Positions 47,957 through 62,129 of a stretch of DNA of 64,000 bases are shown here, one piece after another. A model generated the notes under the pieces. It saw only the letters and a program-made list of their open reading frames with translations, was not told the origin of the DNA and did not search any database. Location of the stretch: positions 124,001-188,000 of the forward strand of contig SEMN01000079.1 in the NCBI GenBank assembly GCA_005408345.1, written 5' to 3'. The position numbers were made by a program, and so were the translations under genes. Origin of the DNA: Macquaria australasica (lineage: Eukaryota > Chordata > Actinopteri > Centrarchiformes > Percichthyidae). Position 1 is the stretch's first letter; each line of letters starts with the position of its first letter.

Positions 47957-49740
47957 CAATTTTGTGTCAGACTTGTTCATTTAAAGTCCACCCCTCTCTA
48001 TAAGGTGTTTTATTATTTTTATTCTTACTTCATGTGGATGTACAAAGTAATTGACCATTTTTCTGGAAAAACCACATCAGACACAAATCGTTATTCAAAG
48101 CAGAGTAGTTTTTTATATAACTTCAAAGAAGTCTGGAGGAACATACTCAAAAATGCTCTTTCCTAAATTAAAAAAGAAATCCTTTGACTCTTCTTCATTT
48201 GGCCCGTTTTTACCAGGTGTAGTGTCTCAATAGACCACAGGGTGGCAGTACTGACACACTGCAGGGGCACAGGCAGTGTCATGAAGAAGTGTGTGTTACA
48301 GCGCGTTATATTGGCAGCACAGCTCTGCATCAACATACTGTATATTCAGTTCCTCATGAAAACATTGAGTTCAGTGAAATTTAAAGGTGTTTTCTTCAGT
48401 CAGTAATAACATTTATTCTTCATTCAAGTACAAGTAGAAGATTCTTTATAAAACTTTATAATTATGGAGATTCTTCATGTGGAAACAGATTAAAGAGGCA
48501 AAAGACTTAAAATATTCTGACATGAAAGACATTTAATGAATGAAAAAAAAAAAAAAAAAAGGTACTTAATTTGGCTAATGATCTTTTCCCAAATAAAATA
48601 AATATTTGATCAAAAATTATCTGGTAGGAACTGTCACGTCACAACATGGCCTCATAATATGATTTTTTTGATTAATATTGATTTAATGTTTTTATGACTA
48701 TGTATCATTAGATGATTAAGTGAACCACATTTAGCTGATTTCATTTATTTTTTGTGATTCTTCTGGTGTATGTCACTGATTTCACACCGAATGTTTTTTT
48801 TTTTTTTTTTTTTTTTACATTTTGTGAAAATGTTTATTTTTCTTTGGAAACATCTGTGAATTCAGCTTAACATGTGTCCAAAATATCTGTGACTTGGTTT
48901 CTTTTGCACCATATAGGTCCCTTCTTGTGGCAATATTATACATTTATTCCACAAAGGTTTTACTTTTTCTTAATTATGCTGTTTTCACATTAAACAATTA
49001 GCATGACCTTGATAAACTATGTTTGTTAGAGACTTTAAAGTGAAGCTATGTAGTAGCTAATGTTTGCTAACTTTAGTTAAATCACTGCATTTGTGTTTTG
49101 TTCATCATGCATATATGAAAATAAAAACTCCTGCAAATAATACCATCATTGATTGTTGAGTTATCGCTTCCAATAAATCAAACAGTTTTTTCTCTTTGTA
49201 ACTGATTGACACTGTTGAGTAATTCCTTGACATCTTGTCTCAACAAGGAATACGTCAAATTATTGAAGCTAAATGTCCCAAAATGCCATTTCATGAAGAG
49301 TTTTTGCCCACTCACAAAACAAGTTTGGTTGTTTCTATGGCACCATAATTCCTGATGAGGAAAAAATGGAAAGCGTTTCAAATGACTTCACAGCTCCAGT
49401 GTCACCAAGTACTGACTTCACATGGAGGCGACACTCAGTGTGCTGAACTAGAAACTGTAACCATCAACTTCATTATTAAACAGGGCCACTACAACGGGGC
49501 AAACTAGTCATATAGCACAACCACGAACAGCCGATCGAAAACGGCAGACAACATACTGTCCTCGACTGTCCTCTGCACGTGGTCTTCTGGTCTGTCAACA
49601 TCAGCGAGCAGAGACAACATCCCAGGATGACGCTGGTCTCTCCCAGTCACCAACACAGGACTGTATTCACAAAAGTACTTAAATGTACATTTTCAGAAAC
49701 TATCTCAGCAGGCATTTTTGGATGTTATTAGCCTCCTGAG
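47950..49740. other. Non-coding interval downstream of cbs
   Basis: No gene recognised. It holds an A-run near 48543-48560 and a T-run near 48797-48816. The rest is unremarkable AT-rich sequence. Confidence 0.55.
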
Positions 49741-49748
49741 TGCAATAC

Positions 49749-50345
49749 TCAGTGGTGGGAAAAGCCTTCAAATCCTTTACTTAAAGCAGCTATAATCAAC
49801 ATTTTTAGTTCAGCAATGGATCACATGATTACTTGTTTAGGAAAGGGGTTTCCCATTTTAACAAACCCACAGACCCAACTCTGCAGTTCCCTTCCTAAGT
49901 GGCCAAAAAAAGAAAAAGAAAAAAAGAAATCACTTATTGCAGGTTTAAACCTGATTGTTTTGGCCACTGGGGGGCAGCAGAAACAAGCTGTGAACACAAC
50001 ACTGACATATTAACACATATTTACACATCCAGCAGACACAGAGCAACATTATCTTTCACTCTCTTTAAGTTGTTGCTTTTAGTCTCTACCAACTCCTGAG
50101 TGAAATATCTGGCTCTTTAGCTGCTAAATGCTTCACTGTGTTCACCAGCTAGTCACTAACTCTGTCAGTCTGCTGTTAGGTGCTGGGCAGGTGGTGTACA
50201 GTGGGTTTTTAGCTGAAAACAGCTGCCTGCTATGGCTGAAAGCGACACTCTGAGAGCCGGGAGAGTGAGACAATAAAGCTGCTGGACAGAAAACCAAAAC
50301 AATGAGCTGAAAGACACTTTAAAGCTCCATAGAGCTGAGGGGAAC
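49749..50345 (-). repeat. Composite of dispersed repeats
   Basis: A short hAT-like start (cagtggtgggaaaagc) is followed by sequence that is the inverted counterpart of 35640-36007 (stretches such as tctaccaactcctgagtg and gtcactaactctgt). This suggests insertion of one element beside another. Confidence 0.45.
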
Positions 50346-50639
50346 TGCCTCCTTTTTCATATTATGAGGGACCCCTTTCATATTATACATTGCCATTTGA
50401 TCCAATGTTAATATAAAAATATTAATTATAAACTGCACAGCCACAATGGAGAAATACTTCAGTAAGGTATTAGCAGTTAAATTAACTCATTATGAAGAAA
50501 ATACTGTAAATCCTTAAATTAGAGATTTAAAAAAATGAATGAAAATCCTCAGAATTGGTCATGTTGAGATACTGAAATAATGCTCACAGTTCAGGGGAAA
50601 TACTAAATGCTCCTCTGGATGTCTAAGAGACAGCTTCAT

Positions 50640-50950
50640 CTGTGATTTCTTTATTTTTCCTGCAGTTATCCAGTTCAAACCTGTCCTGTCATTCCCAGCC
50701 TGTCCATCAGTAGTCCTCAGTCGGCTTCTGCCATTTCTCAGTCACCTGATCCTCACCTGCCAGCACACCTGCCCCTCATTTCCCCTAATCAGCCACTTGG
50801 TACATATTTAGGCTATGTACCTGCTCTTAAGCAGTAGTTGTACCCATGGTGATCCAACCTTGGTTCTTGTGTCCCTGCTTGTTTCTGGTTCTTCCTGCCT
50901 GCCTGCTCCCTTTTTGGGTTAGTTTGCCTTTGCTGATCCAATCTGCTCAT
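50640..50950. repeat. Possible retroelement-derived segment
   Basis: The sequence is CT-rich and of a composition (ctgatcctcacctgccagca; cttaatcagcc-like blocks, then gtgtccctgcttgtttctgg) that I associate with ends of fish retroelements. No coding remnant or repeat boundary is visible, so this is a weak call. Confidence 0.25.
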
Positions 50951-52599
50951 TTTAACCTTATTTTAATGTTACTGAAACACCAGAGCGGTCACAGTGAAGG
51001 TTGAATTTTGAAATGCAGATTATCTCTTTAAACATCTCTCAAAGCCTTGTCACCCTTGCATTTGCTGACCCTCATAAGACCATACAGGCCACAAAAATGC
51101 AGAGAGAACGTATTAATGCCCAGCAATAATAGTATCTCTCAGTCTGAAGCTCGGAGGCAAACAGTACATCATACTCAGTGGGCATCTGCTTCCTTTGTTG
51201 TGGAAACAATCACATGAATTGTGATATTTGAGTCAAACACTTCTTCACTCAGTAAATGAGTCACATGAGTGGTGTTTTGGAAACTTGTGGTATTTTCTTT
51301 TTAAAGTCCCGAAACAATACATTACTCATGGCCTGTTATTGTATAATTGGCATGTGACATATGCTAAAAATCAAATCAGTCTTTTCATCTGCAGTGCAAG
51401 TTATACAAAACCTCATTGTCAAGACTTTTTCAAATAAGAGCTCACCACGTTTTTATCCTGCAACCCTTTAAAGTGACACAGTGTTTGTTCACGGCCCTCT
51501 TGTCACAGGTTGAATAATGTTGCTACCAGTTTAACCAAAGAGTGATGTTGCCTTTTCAGATTGTTTCATTCACATAGTTTTAGACGCCTGAAGAGGTAAA
51601 ACAATGAGCAACTGTGCAAAGATATTAATATTCTAGCATTTTATCTCAATTATATATCCAGCACGTATCCTCACTGACATTTACATGAACCGTGTTACAC
51701 AGGCATATTCCAAGGCCAAGCACTTCATCTCTGTATCTCATGCATTCATCCATCCATCGTTTATACTTTATTGAGCATTTTGCATTGAAAAAGGATCACA
51801 GAGTCAGACCTGTCAAGTGCCCTACAGTCAAATTACAGTTTGGTCAAACACAGAATTCTTATATATGCGTTTAAATCCCATTTCATAAATCTGCTTGTGC
51901 GTGGAACATCACATATTCTTCAGTGTTTAACTGACCAGAGTTTCACCTCTCAGTGTGATAGTTACCAACTGTTGCTCTGTGTTTCTCTACAGTGAATGAA
52001 TGTGGTGTTTTTCCTTGTTTTGTATCACTATAATCTGCGATGCTCTGCTGAGATTCTGCGCCTTTAATCTACTTTAATGTGTTCTTACTTTACTAAAAAA
52101 GATAAATACAAGATGATTTTTGTCATTTGGTCTGTCATCAGGTCTGTTTAGTCTGGCTTGACGTAATCAGAAGTTGACATAATCAGAAAATGAAACCGTT
52201 TTCAGAATCAACAGATCATTTGAGGCGCCACAAATTGCTGCTAGTGTGTGACTGGCGATTGAAAACAGTGGGTGCGTTTGGAAATTAAGAATGACGCACG
52301 TCCAGTTCCCGCACAGCCTTTCAATGCTTTCTTTCCCTACTGAGAATAATTGCAAAATTAGGGGTTAATTACTGGCCTCAGGCATTGAATACACTAATCA
52401 AGGAAGGTGAATTTTGAGTCACTAAAAATCCCTTTAAAACCAATGTTAAACTTGTTAAACAGTGATTTAATTTCACATCACAGGCAGAGGAGGGCGGGGA
52501 GTATAAAGTAGCATGAAATGGCACTCAAGTAAAGTACAAATATCTCAAAAACTTTCCACCACTGGAGAATATTGATACTCTCATGTCTGTATGGTAAAT
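50951..52599. other. Non-coding interval
   Basis: No gene is seen. It contains a 3' hAT-like fragment near 52495-52568 (agtacaaatatctcaaaaac; ttccaccactgg). Confidence 0.5.
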
Positions 52600-52745
52600 A
52601 TGATGCTACAACCAGCAGCCAGCTAGCTTAGCTTACCCTAGCACAAAGACTAAAAACAGAGGGAAACGGCTAGCTCGCTGGCTCTGACCAAAGGTAACAA
52701 AATCTGCCTACAAGCACCTCTAAAGCTCACTGATTCATTAACCAA
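52600..52745 (-). repeat. Inverted copy of the 46105 repeat family
   Basis: agctagcttagcttaccc, gcacaaagactaaaaacag and aaaatctgcctacaa are reverse-complement counterparts of blocks in 46105-46240. Confidence 0.6.
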
Positions 52746-55700
52746 ATCAGCCCACGACCTTTACACAGGCCTCTTCGCTTTTCGGAAAACACCACATTCA
52801 GCCTTCCCACAGCTGTAACATGTCTGCAGCGCTTTTCTCTTCCTCTGCATTTTCCATTCTGGTCTTTCTTACTCCTCCTTGTCCTCCGTTTGGTCATCAG
52901 CCCTCGGTCCACATAGGCCTACTCTGGGAAACCACTGAGCGTGACCCTTAATGCTGGCTGACCACTTTACAAGCACACGCAGCCACTCTTCAAACAGCGG
53001 CCACATGCAGGAACACCCAACCCTGTTTGAACCATAGACTGTAACGTTTAAACAGACATACCCCACAATGTAAACACATGCTCTGAGATTGTGCTCCAAA
53101 ATATTTTATAGGAACAATATTTTATTGAGGAAAAAACGAATAACTTCCCATCTAATTTGGTATTAATAGTATTTGGTCATAAACAAAAGGGAAACATTTG
53201 ACCTGATGAAGGAGCTAGATGAGATGATGATATACGGTATATATGAAACTAATGACATTTCCATTTCCATCATCCTCAGCTGTAGTTTTCTGTTTATGCT
53301 TATTAGCAAAAGTTAGCATGCTAAAACGCTAAACTAAGATGTGTCAGTATTCTAAAGTACAGCCTCACAGAGCTGCTATTGCATCTGTAGACTCTTAGTC
53401 TTGTTGCAGCTGCATACTGTTATATATATATATATATATACACATATATTTTATATACATATAATTCTTTCTACAGGATATGGCATTTGTTCCCCCAGTT
53501 ATGACCAAACTTGTTAAAAGACTGTGCAGTTATTAGACTACAGTTAGTTTTGTTCCTCTTTAGTGTGCAGGAAATCAGATGAGTGCTGCTGAGATCAACA
53601 GGAGAGACGTAATAGATGTGCCTGTCAACACTCGCTTGACAGTGTCACACACACATACAACACACACTGTGGTGTGAATGACATGTCTCCGTCTAAGTGG
53701 CACAAATTGAACCCCATCACTTTCTACGCCAGTGCACAGCTACTGGCAGTGACGGAGGACCCTCGTCACTGGGCTGTTGCCTGCAGTTATGCCACACAGT
53801 TAGACTCAGGCCTCTTGTTCCTCTGTGCCACTTCCAGTGTCAGTAACAGCCCTGCTGGTACAGCCCATCACACCTCCCGGCTACCATTATCTAACTCACT
53901 CGAGCGGAGTCACTGGGTCATGGCTCCGACCGTCACGACCCCTCGCCTAGAAAGTTACAGTTGCGTCAGCGCTCCAAGTGGTTCAAGCTCTGAGCTATTA
54001 TCATTGACATTCCTCTCTGGGAAATCAATAGGGTTGAAAATAGCACAGTTCAGTGTTTAATGATGAAGACTACAGTGAGCCACTCAGACGTCTGCATCGC
54101 CTGCGTACTGAACAATAAACTGTGTTCTGTACTGAAGTGCCCACTGGTTTGTTTGTACTGTATAAAACAGCTTTAGAAGCTGCGAGCAAAATTCAACAAG
54201 GAGTTCAAAGCTGCAGAGAGTAAACAAACTGAGAGATGAAAATCTTAAAGAAAAGAAGAAATGTGTTCCAGAGGGAGCCTTTGACGTTTTTCCTGTGCTG
54301 GCTATAGGTGTATTTTAAATGTATTGACTCTTTGAAGAACAGTGGTTGTGGCCTGAAGAATCATTAAAGGATATAAGGGGAACTGTTTGAAAAGATGTCT
54401 TTATAGTTTTTTATTTTATTAAATGTTCTCTGGGGAACTATTAAGTTTTCACCTCCTGAAGAATAATCCCAATTCCAAACTCAAAACAGGAGACCTTTTC
54501 TCTTTTTATATGATCACTCACATAAAGAATATTCAAAACACACATTCACATCCACCCACACACACAAACAGCAGCCATTAAGCACCATAAAGCACGATAT
54601 GTAGTCTACTGCAGGTATACAAGCAAAGAAAGGCCATAACAATTGGAATTCTACAAGCAACTGAATGCTTAATACTTTGTGTTGAAACTAAAATGCCACT
54701 GAATTTATAGCATTCACATTTTTTACTTACTGTCTGTCTGATTTTATGTGACTGACAGAAACTAACTTGATGGGACAGTTTGACCGATTCTATTCAGGCT
54801 CAGTTATGTTTAAATGTTTAATTTTTTTTTTTATTACAAATTCAGTTGTTTTGGTTTTTTATTACTTAAATGTTTAGATCCAAAATGATTAATTGAATTT
54901 GCGCAACTTGAACGTAGTATTTTAGCTAAGCTAGCATCGTGTCTCTAGGGTTGTCAATGTCGGTTGGTCGGCCACTATTTTGATTTTCATTTCAGATTGA
55001 AATATGTCAACAACTATTCAGTGCTATGAAATGTGGTACAGACATTTATGGTGCCCAGAGGATGAAGCCCTCTGTCTTTAGTGATACCCCAGACTTTTCC
55101 TCTAGCGCCACCATGAGCTCAAAGCACCCCAGTGCCTAAATGCAGCCTATGAATGTATTAAATTAACTGTTTTTTAACCAAATTCCAATTTTTCTATTTC
55201 TTCTTGTTGGGCTGCTGTTTGACCACAGCTAGCACATACACAACTCTGTGCTCCTGGAAGAGTTACATATTTAAGTAATCTTAGTTGACAGCGAAAGTGA
55301 AACAGCTCCACTCTTACAATCTTGGCCTTTTCATCACGTTCAGATCCCACACACTCTTACCTCTGTTACAAAGCTCCTGCCAAAGGTGCATCACATTACA
55401 TTACAACAGCCCTGTTTATGAAGCATTTATGAGTATTTTCCTTTTAAATGGAGTGAGTAATCTGTGTAACTGCACCTGGTGAACACCAGACTTATCCCAG
55501 AGCAACTCTCATTCCAGCTCAGATGACTGGGGTCAATACATGGGGTTGATTCCTGATAGGAAATGCCTCTTTAGCCAACAGGAACAGAGCACAATGGGGA
55601 ACATTGTGAGGAATCACAGGGTTTTTAAGAGGCCATGAAGTGGGGAAAGGAGGCAGCAGAGAGGAAGAACACGTCCTGGTTTTAATTTTCTCATTTTGCG

Positions 55701-56475
55701 TCATACCTCCGTCAAAACGTATAAATCACAAGCGTGTCAACTCATGAAACGATAGAGACCCCTGCCCCTGCCAGCTCTCATCTCCTCTCTGCTTATTTTA
55801 TCATACTGTTCCCTCGCAGTTACAGAAGAAAATAGATAAAAGAAAAGTAATTTTTGTCAGCGGCAGGCATAGATAGCTGGAATGAATACAGATTGACAGA
55901 CAGATATGCAAAGAGAGTATGTGATTGAATTACTGAATTAGAGAGAAAAAAAGTCAAACGAAAGGAGGGCAAAGCAGCTGTTTGCTCTAATTTCTCTCTT
56001 GCGTCACACTCAGACCCCTCAGGGGGAGCACAGCAGTTTGAAACTAACCTTTGCACTTTATTGGGAGGGGCAGGGGGATACAGTTTGCAGTTGTGTTGGT
56101 TGCCAAAATCTGTTTATTGTTTCCCATGTTTTCTTACAGTCTTTGGAGAGACTGAATGTTGAATACTCATGTCTCTTGTTTCTGCTCTGAACTCTCTCCT
56201 AGCTCCAGATGTCAGCCAAGTGTTAAACAGGTGCAAAAGACACTCTGGCCTATTATGAGCTTTCAGTAAGTCCTTCGTTGTCAAACTGAAATTTGAATTC
56301 TCTTTTGTGGATAAACTATAATGACGCTGCAGCTGTGCTGGCGTTGCAAGCAGACATGCGATTAATTTCCAAGGTGCTCTCCTGACTGGAGTGTGTCACA
56401 GCCATACGAATATTGATGCAAGATGTTTTTTTCCCCCACATAGTGTTGGTAATGTATCGTGAATGATTTAAGCTG
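52746..56475. other. Gene-free interval with dispersed repeats
   Basis: Includes a (TA)n tract at 53419-53440, a copy of the atgctaacatgc-type repeat at 53245-53345, and a copy of the 63.3 kb repeat at about 54940-55120 (gatgaagccctctgtctttag; tttcctctagcgccaccatg). A 128-codon open frame at 53674-54060 has no recognisable domain, signal peptide or splice context and I do not call it a gene. Confidence 0.5.
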
Positions 56476-56625
56476 TAAGTAATGTACAGTGTTATAGAAT
56501 GACGTACAGAGTCACAGAATAACGTACAGAGTCAGAGTATCAATGTACAGAGTCACAGAGTATCAACAGAGTAAAGTACGGAGTCACAAGGTACAGAGTG
56601 CTGAAATCACAGAGTAAGTAATGTC
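56476..56625 (+). repeat. Degenerate minisatellite (about 20-bp acgtacagagtcacagaat unit)
   Basis: Several imperfect copies of a gtacagagtcacag unit follow one another with small length changes. Confidence 0.75.
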
Positions 56626-59600
56626 TAACGTCTGGCCCCTGAGTAGTTAACTGCCTATGTTGCTGTTGAAGTAATTTTAACAACTATTTTTAGTGTCCAC
56701 CCAGAATCTGCACCATTCAAATTACAGTACCAACATCGCCAGTCTGTATAAATTCACGCCCCCTGGAGAACACTAATGTAGGTGGCGCTTTCACGTCACA
56801 AGAACAAATTAAACTTAAATTGCTTCTTCTTGGTAATTACAGTTTAGACCAAATATGTACACAAGTCAAAACAAATACCAAGGAGGAGCAGTATTAACAG
56901 CAGCATTGTAAGCCAAAATGAGAAAGCAGCCGAGCACATACAAACCTGTACTGTCACGTTCTTTGAGGTTAAGCAGCACACACCCACCAGCCACCAGACA
57001 GATAGGAATCTGGAAATGTGATAATGATGGGTGGGTATATTTACGGCACTTTCTGTGTGCTAATAATTTTAACATTGTGAGGAGTGCACAGAAAATCTAA
57101 AAATAAATAAAAAATTGGGGGGGCAGAGAACTATGAGTGTGCAAGATCACTGGCACACAGACCCACACATACACAAACACACAAACCCAGTAGTCGTGCC
57201 TCTGAGAAGAGTTTGATGCTGATGTGCAGTGAAAGGCAGAGGTGGTGCATTAGATGGAGTGTAGAGCTGCTGTGAGTCAGACTGTGCTGCCGTGTCAGCT
57301 CGTCCAGACAGACGCTGCTCTCCTGGCTGTGTGTAGGTGTCTCTCAGGGGACAGTTGGGCTTTTCTGTTACGAAACCCGGAGTTCAGGACAGTAGCCACT
57401 GCAGCCTTTCAATACTTCATGACATGCAAGGGCCGCCTGCCTGGTAACACAGCAGAGCACTTCATCTGAGGGTCAGAGTGCTTCAGAATAAAATGTTTTT
57501 TAAATCAGACATCCATTAGCAGATTATCTCTGGCCCTGGCTGTTTTTAAAGGGCTCATTACATGATATACTCACAAAAAGCATTTTAGTCTGTCTTTCAG
57601 GCTTCTTTTCAACCTTTAGTTTGGATTCATAGATTCTTTTGTTAAATGACAGATATCAGCAGTGGTGTCGGAGAAGCTGGGGAGAAAAAAAATAAAAAGA
57701 ACAGGAATATTAGTAAGTTCTACTTAAGTTACTGAAATTAAAAACATCAAATATCAGGGAGGAAAAAGTAAAAAATGTAAGTCGCTTTGGAGAAGTGCCT
57801 GCCACATTAATTTAATGTAATCTAGCTAGCCTCTTTTCCACTAAAAATTATGTTTTTTTTTCAACAGTCTTTTTGAAAATATGCTCCTGGGGTTTATTCT
57901 TCTGCTAAATGGGTATATACGACTGTACGGCATAGTAAAATTAAAGTACCTTGTAATTTATTTACCATAAAATTACAAAAAAAAATTTGTATAAAACGAC
58001 AGTCTTAACTATTGGTAGTTAGCATTAGCTGATGGTAGGAAAATATTCATTATTTGAAATTTTCAAAATCATTTTACTACCCTGTGCAATAATAGATACT
58101 GATTTTGATTAGAAAGTGGAGAGAAAACCACAGGATCATATTTGAGCTTTTCACAAAAACCAAGGAAAGAAACCCTTAATGAGAAAACCCATTGAGATTT
58201 GAAGCTAGTAGCTATCTACATTGGCTCTTTATTGCTCATGCTGTTGTCTGCAGTGGACTTTATAACATTTACTGGCCAGTGACATTTACAGTATCAGCAG
58301 CGCTGTTAATGGCTCCAGTGGCTCTAAATGTTTGTCAGTAACCTTATTCTGCGCCACCTTTATGTACTTCAGTGTCTCTGCTATCAGTGACCTTGCGTAG
58401 CACAGGCTTATGTAACTGTAATGGTCTCTGTTTTCACAGAAGTGTCAAATGAGCTCGGACACACGAGTTTATAAGCACCATATAAACTAAGTGTGTGTGT
58501 GAGATCACTCTGCAGTGTGTTGCCTCTCACACAGCTGCTATTAAACACACGTTTCTATCACTTTATAGCATCTTGTTGGCAGATTGTGTGGTGTATGTTT
58601 GATTTAATGCAGCAACGTTTTAAAAGAGAAAGATACATTCAGCAGTGAGTACGTGTGCTAGTGTGTGTTTTAGTGAATGTGCGAGAAGCTGTTTGTGTGC
58701 TGTTGCGCCAGATGATGGGAGAGATGCATATTGTTGTTCTGACTCAGGAGCTTTTTCCATTTTGGGAGCCCTCGTCCTCCCATCTGTTTTTTTCAGCTCT
58801 TACGTCGATGCCTTCAGACTGTCACTGAGTGAAAGGGTTTTCCCACTCGATTCCCCCTGAGAGCTGCTGCCAGCCCTGCTTTATTATTGTAGACCCTGCA
58901 CTTTAACAGACGGATGGGTTTCATTAGAAGCTGGAGAGAAAACTTCAGAGGAAATACCAAATGAACTTCCTTGTCTGCTTTGTTGGGGCCCTGGTGTAAT
59001 TTTTTCCCTCAGTGAAACGAACACACGATCATGACGTCAACAGGATGTGCGCTCACTTCCTTTGAACAGAGTGCGTGTTCCTATCATTTGACTTTAAGTC
59101 ATGCAATAACTTTGTGCTAGAGACAGAAAATAACTGATTTAACTGAGCAGCTTGGACGTGCAGGTCGAGTCTCGTAAATGAACAGAGACACGGCCAAGCA
59201 GAGGATTTACAAAGTGACGGACAAACAGTCTGAAAGATTCCGAGTACGTGACACAGAACATAACAGCAGGAAAGAAAAAAGAGGAGCAAGAGGTGCAAAT
59301 CTCTTAGACGAGACCGTTAATTACCTCGACAAATTCAACAGAGCCTCATGACTGCTGGGCTGGAACAAAATATTGCTTCTTGTCTCAAACAATCTGCTCT
59401 ACTAATGCCAACCCCTGCCCTCATACTCGACCTATTTCCCTGCCCTCCATCCGGTTGTGCAAACACACATGACCCACTTAGAGAAGCTCACACATTCTCT
59501 CGCTGTCACAGACACACACACACGCACACACAAGATCTCTGCACTCTTGTATAACCAACAGTTCTGAGGAATGAAAGACAGACTTGTAAACATCTTGCAG

Positions 59601-60954
59601 ACTGTTGGCTGTATTGTGGAGCTGGACTCGCTGACGTCAATGCAGGATGATGACTTCATGCGTCCACTGCAGCCTGAGGTGGTGACCGAATGACAGACAG
59701 GCAGACAGATAAACAAACAGGCTGCAGTTTATGTGCCTGTGTGTTTATAACGGGCAAATCCTCATTGTTGTGTTGTTAATGTTGTTAAGAGCCAACAATG
59801 TGCTAAAATGCAACATTACGTCAGGGTTCAGCTGCAGCCCTCTTTTCCTCACAAACGGACACACGAACAATAGCCATGTTGACTGCATGTGTGCATTTCA
59901 GTGTGTGTGTTCAGATGAGACCTAATTAATATTGCAAAATGTTTGGAGCTCTATTAACCTGTTCAAGAACTTAATGTGGCCAAGCATTGTTCTAACCCAC
60001 AGAACTGTATTTTAAATCCTTCCGGAGATCACACATTAAAAAACAAAACATCTAATAAGTAAATAAATAAATAAGAATATTCATTTAGGATGTTCCAAAA
60101 GCTAAAAGCGTTTTGTTTTAGGTAAATAAAGGTTTGAATAACTTTTCAGCAGATTTTCAGTGATATGCACTAAATTTTACCTTGTGAACAGAACACTTAG
60201 TCGTGTCCTCTGTGGTAGACATGGGGACCAACTCACTCTCTTTTTATATGAAATGCAAGGTACTTCAGGAAACAGGAATAATTGTTAATTGTATTGACTT
60301 TTTTTGACATTAAATATATTTTTTTACCTTTACTGGACAGAGTGAGAGTGAAGAGGCAGACAGGAAATGTGGGAGAGAGACGGGCATGACCTGCAACAAA
60401 GGTTGCTGACTGGTCAAACCGTTTGTATTCATTTAGCTAGCATGAGAAGAGCATATTAATTATTAATTAGTTTATTTTGTGTGCAGGTTGGCCATTAATT
60501 ATAGGAATGGTAGTTTGACCCCCGGCTCCTCTTGTTCACATGTTTTTGCAATGTCAGCAGAGAAATGTTAAAGATAAGTTTGAGGTAATTTAGAAACAGT
60601 GTCATGGCATTAACATTTTAATGACTGAAAGTTAAATGCTAAGCTAACATTTCTTTCAATGCCCAATTTGAAGCTTAAATATTCCTTTTTAAAAAATGCA
60701 TTGTATTTTTTGTTTTTTGTTGTTCTAAAATTCTGTTTTCTGTCGTAATGTCCACTACAAAGGACACACCATAAAAAATACAGTACCAAAAACCAATGTT
60801 TTTGTAAAAGGTTTCACTGTTTTTTTCATACATCAATATATATATCATATATATTATCAAATAATAGCTGAAATACCCAAACTTACATTTTCATGTGTCT
60901 CAGAAGGATGTACGTACCTGCAATTGACTGTTTAGTACCTGCAGAATACAAACT
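56626..60954. other. Gene-free interval
   Basis: I see no exon, RNA gene or element with defined ends. Open frames at 57254-57469, 58645-58860 and 59348-59554 match nothing I recognise. There is a short CA tract near 59510-59532. Confidence 0.5.
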
Positions 60955-61598
60955 GTTAAAGCTGGGGTAGGCAAAATCTGTGCAGCCAAGGCAAAACCTT
61001 CCGCCTCTCTCTGCTGCCTCGTATCACTCCACTAAGCCCCTCCCACCAAACCCACAACTCCGACTGGCAGCAGAAGGAGCCGGTTCCCCAGTGAAACCGT
61101 ATCCCTCGTAGGGCTCGCTCTCCACGGCGTGATCCTCACTGAGACCGCGGTCCCTCCCGCCGTGACGTGTTCTCTCAAAGACGCCCCTCCAGCGCTTCGT
61201 GGCCGCAGAGCAGAGCGCCCCAGGCGTCAGAGGCAGCTGCAAAAGTTATTCCCCACTGTTTGTTATCATGCCTCTTTGCTACTCGTCGTTATGAGTTTCA
61301 GGGTTTACGCCAGGACTTTACTCCATTAAATCAGGTTTTGACTGTCTGAAGGGACGTGTACACACATCTGCTCTTATAGCTCAGCCAATACGAACGCACC
61401 GTCTCTCTGAAATAACCTGTGATAGGCTAAAGTCTACCGTCACGGGATAGATTTTCTGAAGCCTGAAAACAGGCAAGAGGGGGGGGGGGCTGAAATGGAG
61501 GTCTGCTCTCAGACCACTTGAATTACAATATGCTACACGGTTAATTCGGCATTTTTGTCCAATGACGCCAAAAGAAAACTGCCTACCCCAGCTTTAAC
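60955..61598. mobile_element. 644-bp TIR element with GC-rich core
   Basis: Ends are perfect inverted repeats: gttaaagctggggtaggc at the left (60955-60972) and its complement at 61581-61598. The core (about 61015-61260) is much GC-richer than its surroundings. No transposase is seen. TTAA occurs within each terminus, but assignment to the piggyBac group would be a guess. Confidence 0.75.
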
Positions 61599-61639
61599 TA
61601 ATTGTTTAAGACTTTGAGTCTTTGAGTCACTAGCCATGC

Positions 61640-62040
61640 TAGTGGTTCTGTGAGGCTGTACTTGTGTTTTAAACTAAATGCTAAGTTTAGCACGCTAACA
61701 TGCTTACAATGTTAAGATGGTAATGTTTACCATCTTAGTTTTGTGTGTTAGCATGCTAACATTTGGTAATTAGCACTAAACACAATGTATAACCGAGGCT
61801 GATGGGAATGTGGTTAGTATGGGAAAGTATTTAGTCATAAACCAAAGTATTAGACAAATTCAAATTTAAATGATGATGCCACATCAACAGTTAAGGGATC
61901 ATCAAAGTTATTACAATTCATCCTAAGAGGAACATGAATGTCTGAATAAAATTTCATGACAATCCATCCAATAGTTGTTGAGACAATTCAGATATTTCAG
62001 TCTGAACCAAAGTGGTGGACTGACCAACCAGCAGACTGTT
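61640..62040 (-). repeat. Dispersed repeat copy
   Basis: Contains the gctaacatgct/attagcactaaacacaa blocks in the orientation of 42600, followed by catccaatagttgttgagac as at 35566 and ccaaagtggtgga. It is inverted relative to most of the 63.2-63.85 kb copy. Confidence 0.6.
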
Positions 62041-62059
62041 TAGAGCCGCTGGTACGGCT

Positions 62060-62127
<68 letters not shown>
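62060..62127 (+). repeat. A-run followed by (TA)n
   Basis: About 15 A residues run into about 25 TA units. This is a hypervariable tract at the edge of the preceding repeat copy. Confidence 0.95.

Positions 62128-62129
<2 letters not shown>

Noticed and set aside
53674..54060. 128-codon open frame with Ser/Thr-rich translation
   Set aside because: No homology recognised, no splice context, codon look not convincing, and surrounded by repeats.
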